Positions 29,621-32,370 of a stretch of DNA of 32,370 bases are shown here, one piece after another. A program made the translations under genes and the position numbers. Position 1 is the stretch's first letter. Each line of letters begins with the position of its first letter. The stretch is taken from the NCBI GenBank assembly GCA_003427395.1, contig BFEA01000665.1, positions 358,329 to 390,698 on the forward strand, read 5' to 3'. The notes under the pieces were generated by a model that was not told where the DNA came from, made no database searches, and saw only the letters and a program-made list of their open reading frames with translations. This stretch comes from Chara braunii (lineage: Eukaryota > Streptophyta > Charophyceae > Charales > Characeae).

Positions 29621-29924
29621 TTGGACCGAAACCGCCAGGTTGTACTAGTGGGAACACGGTAAGCCGTGACAATTTCGGTTAAAAAAAACGCTTAAACTGT
29701 AGCTAGGAACCTCAAAGCTACATACCCGAAGGGGTAAACGAAGAAACACACTAACCAAAAAAAAAACAGTTGCATGCAACATGGTTCAATGTAGCGCATT
29801 TGCACCCATGACCCCAAGTATCCCTTCTCTCTCACACCCACAAACCCACACCCTAAACAATTTGACACAGTCATGCCATCTTTTTATGGAGTTGTGTATA
29901 GCAAACATGACAATACACAAGCGG

Positions 29925-30290
29925 AGGGAGGAGGGGATGAAGGGTGACAGACGTGGAGGGAGGGAGGATGGAACATGGGGGAGGGAGGAGGGGCCATGGA
30001 CGAGGGAGGAGGGAGGATATGCGATGGAGGGTCGATGCAAGGAGGAGAGTCATAACAAAGGAGAATCCACGGAGGCCAGATACAGATAGCAAAATAAAAA
30101 AAAATTGGCGGGAGGAAAGATTTGCAATGGTGGAGGGAGGAGGGGTAATGAAGGAGGGATGATGGAAAAGGGACGAACGAGGGAGGATGGGCGATGAGCA
30201 ACGACAAACGAGGAAGGAGGCGGGACGATGGGTGGAGGAATAAAAAGACGGCGAGCGCGAGGATGGGTGGTGGAGGACGGAGGTAGGAGG
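29925..30290. repeat. Purine-rich GGAGGGAGGA minisatellite
   Basis: Repeated GGAGGGAGGA and GATGG/GGAGG words on the plus strand. The opposite-strand open frame (Pro/Ser/His-rich) is a repeat translation. GTAGTA triplets follow at 30310-30430. Confidence 0.75.
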
Positions 30291-31200
30291 ACAAGTTACG
30301 GAGGAGGGGCCCGTAGTAGCATCAGTGGTGTTTCCAAAAGTAGTAGCAGTAGACAAGGTAGTAGTGCTTGTGTGGTAGTAGTAGTAATAGTAGTAAGTGA
30401 AAGTAGTTGTAGCAATAGTTGTTACGATTCTGGTTGTGTCGTTCAATTGTAATTGAAATGAAAGAGCTTGGAAAGAGAAATGGACAAGGGAAAAATAATA
30501 AATAAAAATGAAAGAGAAGAAGATGTACACCAGCAAGGACCAATGTCAAATCGCTTTCCCAGTCGCCACCATCTCCAACCACCTTGAACTCCACCAACGT
30601 TTTTTTAACAATAAGAATAATAACATTAAAAGAATAAACCAGAATCAATGTCTGAATCTCCTCCTTACTGCCAACTCTAGAGGTCCACCATTGCCACATA
30701 CTACAACTCCTTCCTTCTCCTAGTAGGTGGGTATGGCGGACTAGCAGAGCCCAACTCCGATGTTCGAAGGACAACGCAAAGTTGATATGCTCCCCCTACT
30801 CAGGTCGCCATGCCTATCTCTGCCCCGAAGTCGTCCTTGAAGAAGTACACCCCGTACAGGGCCTTCTAGGTTTAACACCAACAAAAAAGATGAAGATGCC
30901 GTCCACCATATCTAGGTAAGTACCCCCGTCACTCTCCTCCTCCTCCTCCTGCACCCCTGGAGTCTGCCCCCTAGTCTGCTACACCATAGCTGAGTGGAGG
31001 GGCCAAACCGCCTTCTTGCTCACCAACACTGCCAAACCAAACACTCTCTCCAGCAGCGTAATGCCAGACTTGCACACCGCAAAATGAGGACCACTTCGCT
31101 CCTCTTGAAGTTATACCGGGCAGCGGACTCCTTGGGCGGTGACTTTCCACACACACACACACACACATAAACACAAATACACACAAGCAGGTCATTACAT

Positions 31201-31425
31201 AGTGTTAGTAGTAGTAGTAGTAGTACCAGAAGTAGTAATTGTAGTAGTAGAGGTAAAACTGGCATAGTAGTTGTAGTAGTAGAGGTAAAACCGGATGTAG
31301 TAATTGTACTACTACTAGTAGCAGTTGCAGTAGTAGTTACAGTACTACAACTACTACAAGCAACAGCAGCAGCAACAGTAGTAGTACAATATAGTACAAT
31401 ACTACATGTAGTAGTACAATAGCAG
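31201..31425. repeat. GTA/TAC triplet repeat block
   Basis: GTAGTAGTAG runs mixed with ACTACTAC runs on the same strand, so the block can pair with itself, e.g. ACTACATGTAGT near 31401-31412. Confidence 0.85.
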
Positions 31426-31854
31426 AAGTAGTGCCACGTGGCATTGCATGGTTGTGAAGGTCATCGCCCCATTGCCATAAAACTACACCTACGAAAGAAG
31501 AAAAAAAAATAGACCCGTGTTTGTGGGTATGTGTGTGTTTGTGTGAGTGTTTTTGGATGTTCACCGCCTAATCCACCCGGATGAATACATCCAAAATCAA
31601 AGCAACTTTACCTCTATTGCGGACAATGAAGCACCCTATAGATGAGTCAATCCAACAATGAAACAATTGTAGTTCAATAGCAAGCAACATGGAGCATAAT
31701 AGATCCATTACCTTTCTTTGGTGTATTACTTTAGTTCTCGTTGGGGTACCCCTTTTCTGTGTTCTTGCAACTCCTCTTTCACTGTGTCTCTTACATACAA
31801 GGCTGGTCACATTCATTTTGTGTGTGTCACCGTTACACTGTCATGTGCTGCACC

Positions 31855-31897
31855 TAAGTGTGATTGTGGTTGTGTAACACAACGACAATCACACTTA
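31855..31897. repeat. Long 20-bp stem-loop
   Basis: TAAGTGTGATTGT then GTTGTG pairs with CACAAC and ACAATCACACTTA. There are 20 base positions in the stem, one G-G mismatch (31868/31884) and a loop TAA (31875-31877). Confidence 0.8.
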
Positions 31898-31938
31898 CAT
31901 GCAACACATCACATTGTGACAGTGCCATACACAGACAG

Positions 31939-31943
<5 letters not shown>

Positions 31944-32002
<59 letters not shown>
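31944..32002. repeat. (CA)n microsatellite
   Basis: About 29 CA units. Confidence 0.95.
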
Positions 32003-32065
32003 TTGTGAATGTTGTTGCTAATTCATTGTACTGCAACAGTGGCACGACTTAGATGCAGTACACAC

Positions 32066-32249
32066 AAGTGTGTGTGTGTGTGTGTGTGTTAGACACACAC
32101 ACACACACATACATGCAATAATTTTGTGGCTTTATGGACCAACTCAGAGAGCTCTCCAACTTCTTTCAGACCACTGGCCAATGTGGTCAGTGCATTGACA
32201 GATGTGTGTGTGTGTGTGTGTTTTGGATGTGGCCAATCCATTGGCAGAA

Positions 32250-32311
<62 letters not shown>

Positions 32312-32321
32312 CAAGAAACCC

Positions 32322-32370
<49 letters not shown>
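32066..32370. repeat. (GT)n and (CT)n microsatellites to the window end
   Basis: GT runs at about 32069-32088, 32203-32221 and 32254-32309, and CT from about 32327 to 32370. The phrase CCAAT..ATTG.CAGA precedes two of the GT runs. Confidence 0.9.

Overview
This looks like eukaryotic nuclear DNA, intron-rich and crowded with repeats. I see no bacterial operons, rRNA or CRISPR. The only gene I can identify is the 5' part of an alpha-1,4-glucan (glycogen/starch) phosphorylase on the minus strand. It is split into short exons by kilobase introns with GT-AG borders. The gene runs leftward from an ATG at 18194 and leaves the window past position 1. Glycogen or starch storage plus microsatellite-rich introns fits a protist or alga, but I cannot name a lineage; that part is inference.

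Layout. Four coding exons are supported: exon 1 at 17514-18194 (227 codons, mostly a glycine-rich extension), exon 2 at 7761-7844, exon 3 at 4054-4159 (the GNGGLGRLA loop) and exon 4 at 452-733 (the NPWE region). Reading phase agrees at the exon 1/2 and exon 3/4 joins. A stretch of about 15-17 residues expected between exons 2 and 3 was not found, so one small exon is probably hidden in 4160-7760. The gene spends about 17.7 kb on about 385 codons, with one intron of 9.7 kb.

The introns hold a TTAA-flanked MITE that splits a decayed copy of the exon 3 border (4329-4575), a TTA-flanked Harbinger-like MITE (2561-2680) with a truncated relative (8214-8280), two inverted tRNA-derived SINE-like copies (9003-9378), a foldback element (13555-14027), several minisatellites and satellites, a perfect 15-bp hairpin (16160-16199) and an assembly gap (13290-13394).

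From 18195 to 32370 I recognise no protein gene. This part holds GC-rich unique sequence, inverted 11-mers (20522-20678), a 246-bp tandem duplication (23843-24334), and large microsatellites.

The most unusual signal is a family of hairpins at 25196-26736. A 59-bp tandem array at 25778-26216 and dispersed relatives share one two-storey fold: an outer stem, a 5'-side internal loop, an inner stem, and usually a 6-base terminal loop. The stem sequences differ between copies in ways that keep pairing. That pattern suggests selection on, or templated copying of, a folded structure rather than a sequence. I do not recognise it as a known RNA or element class.
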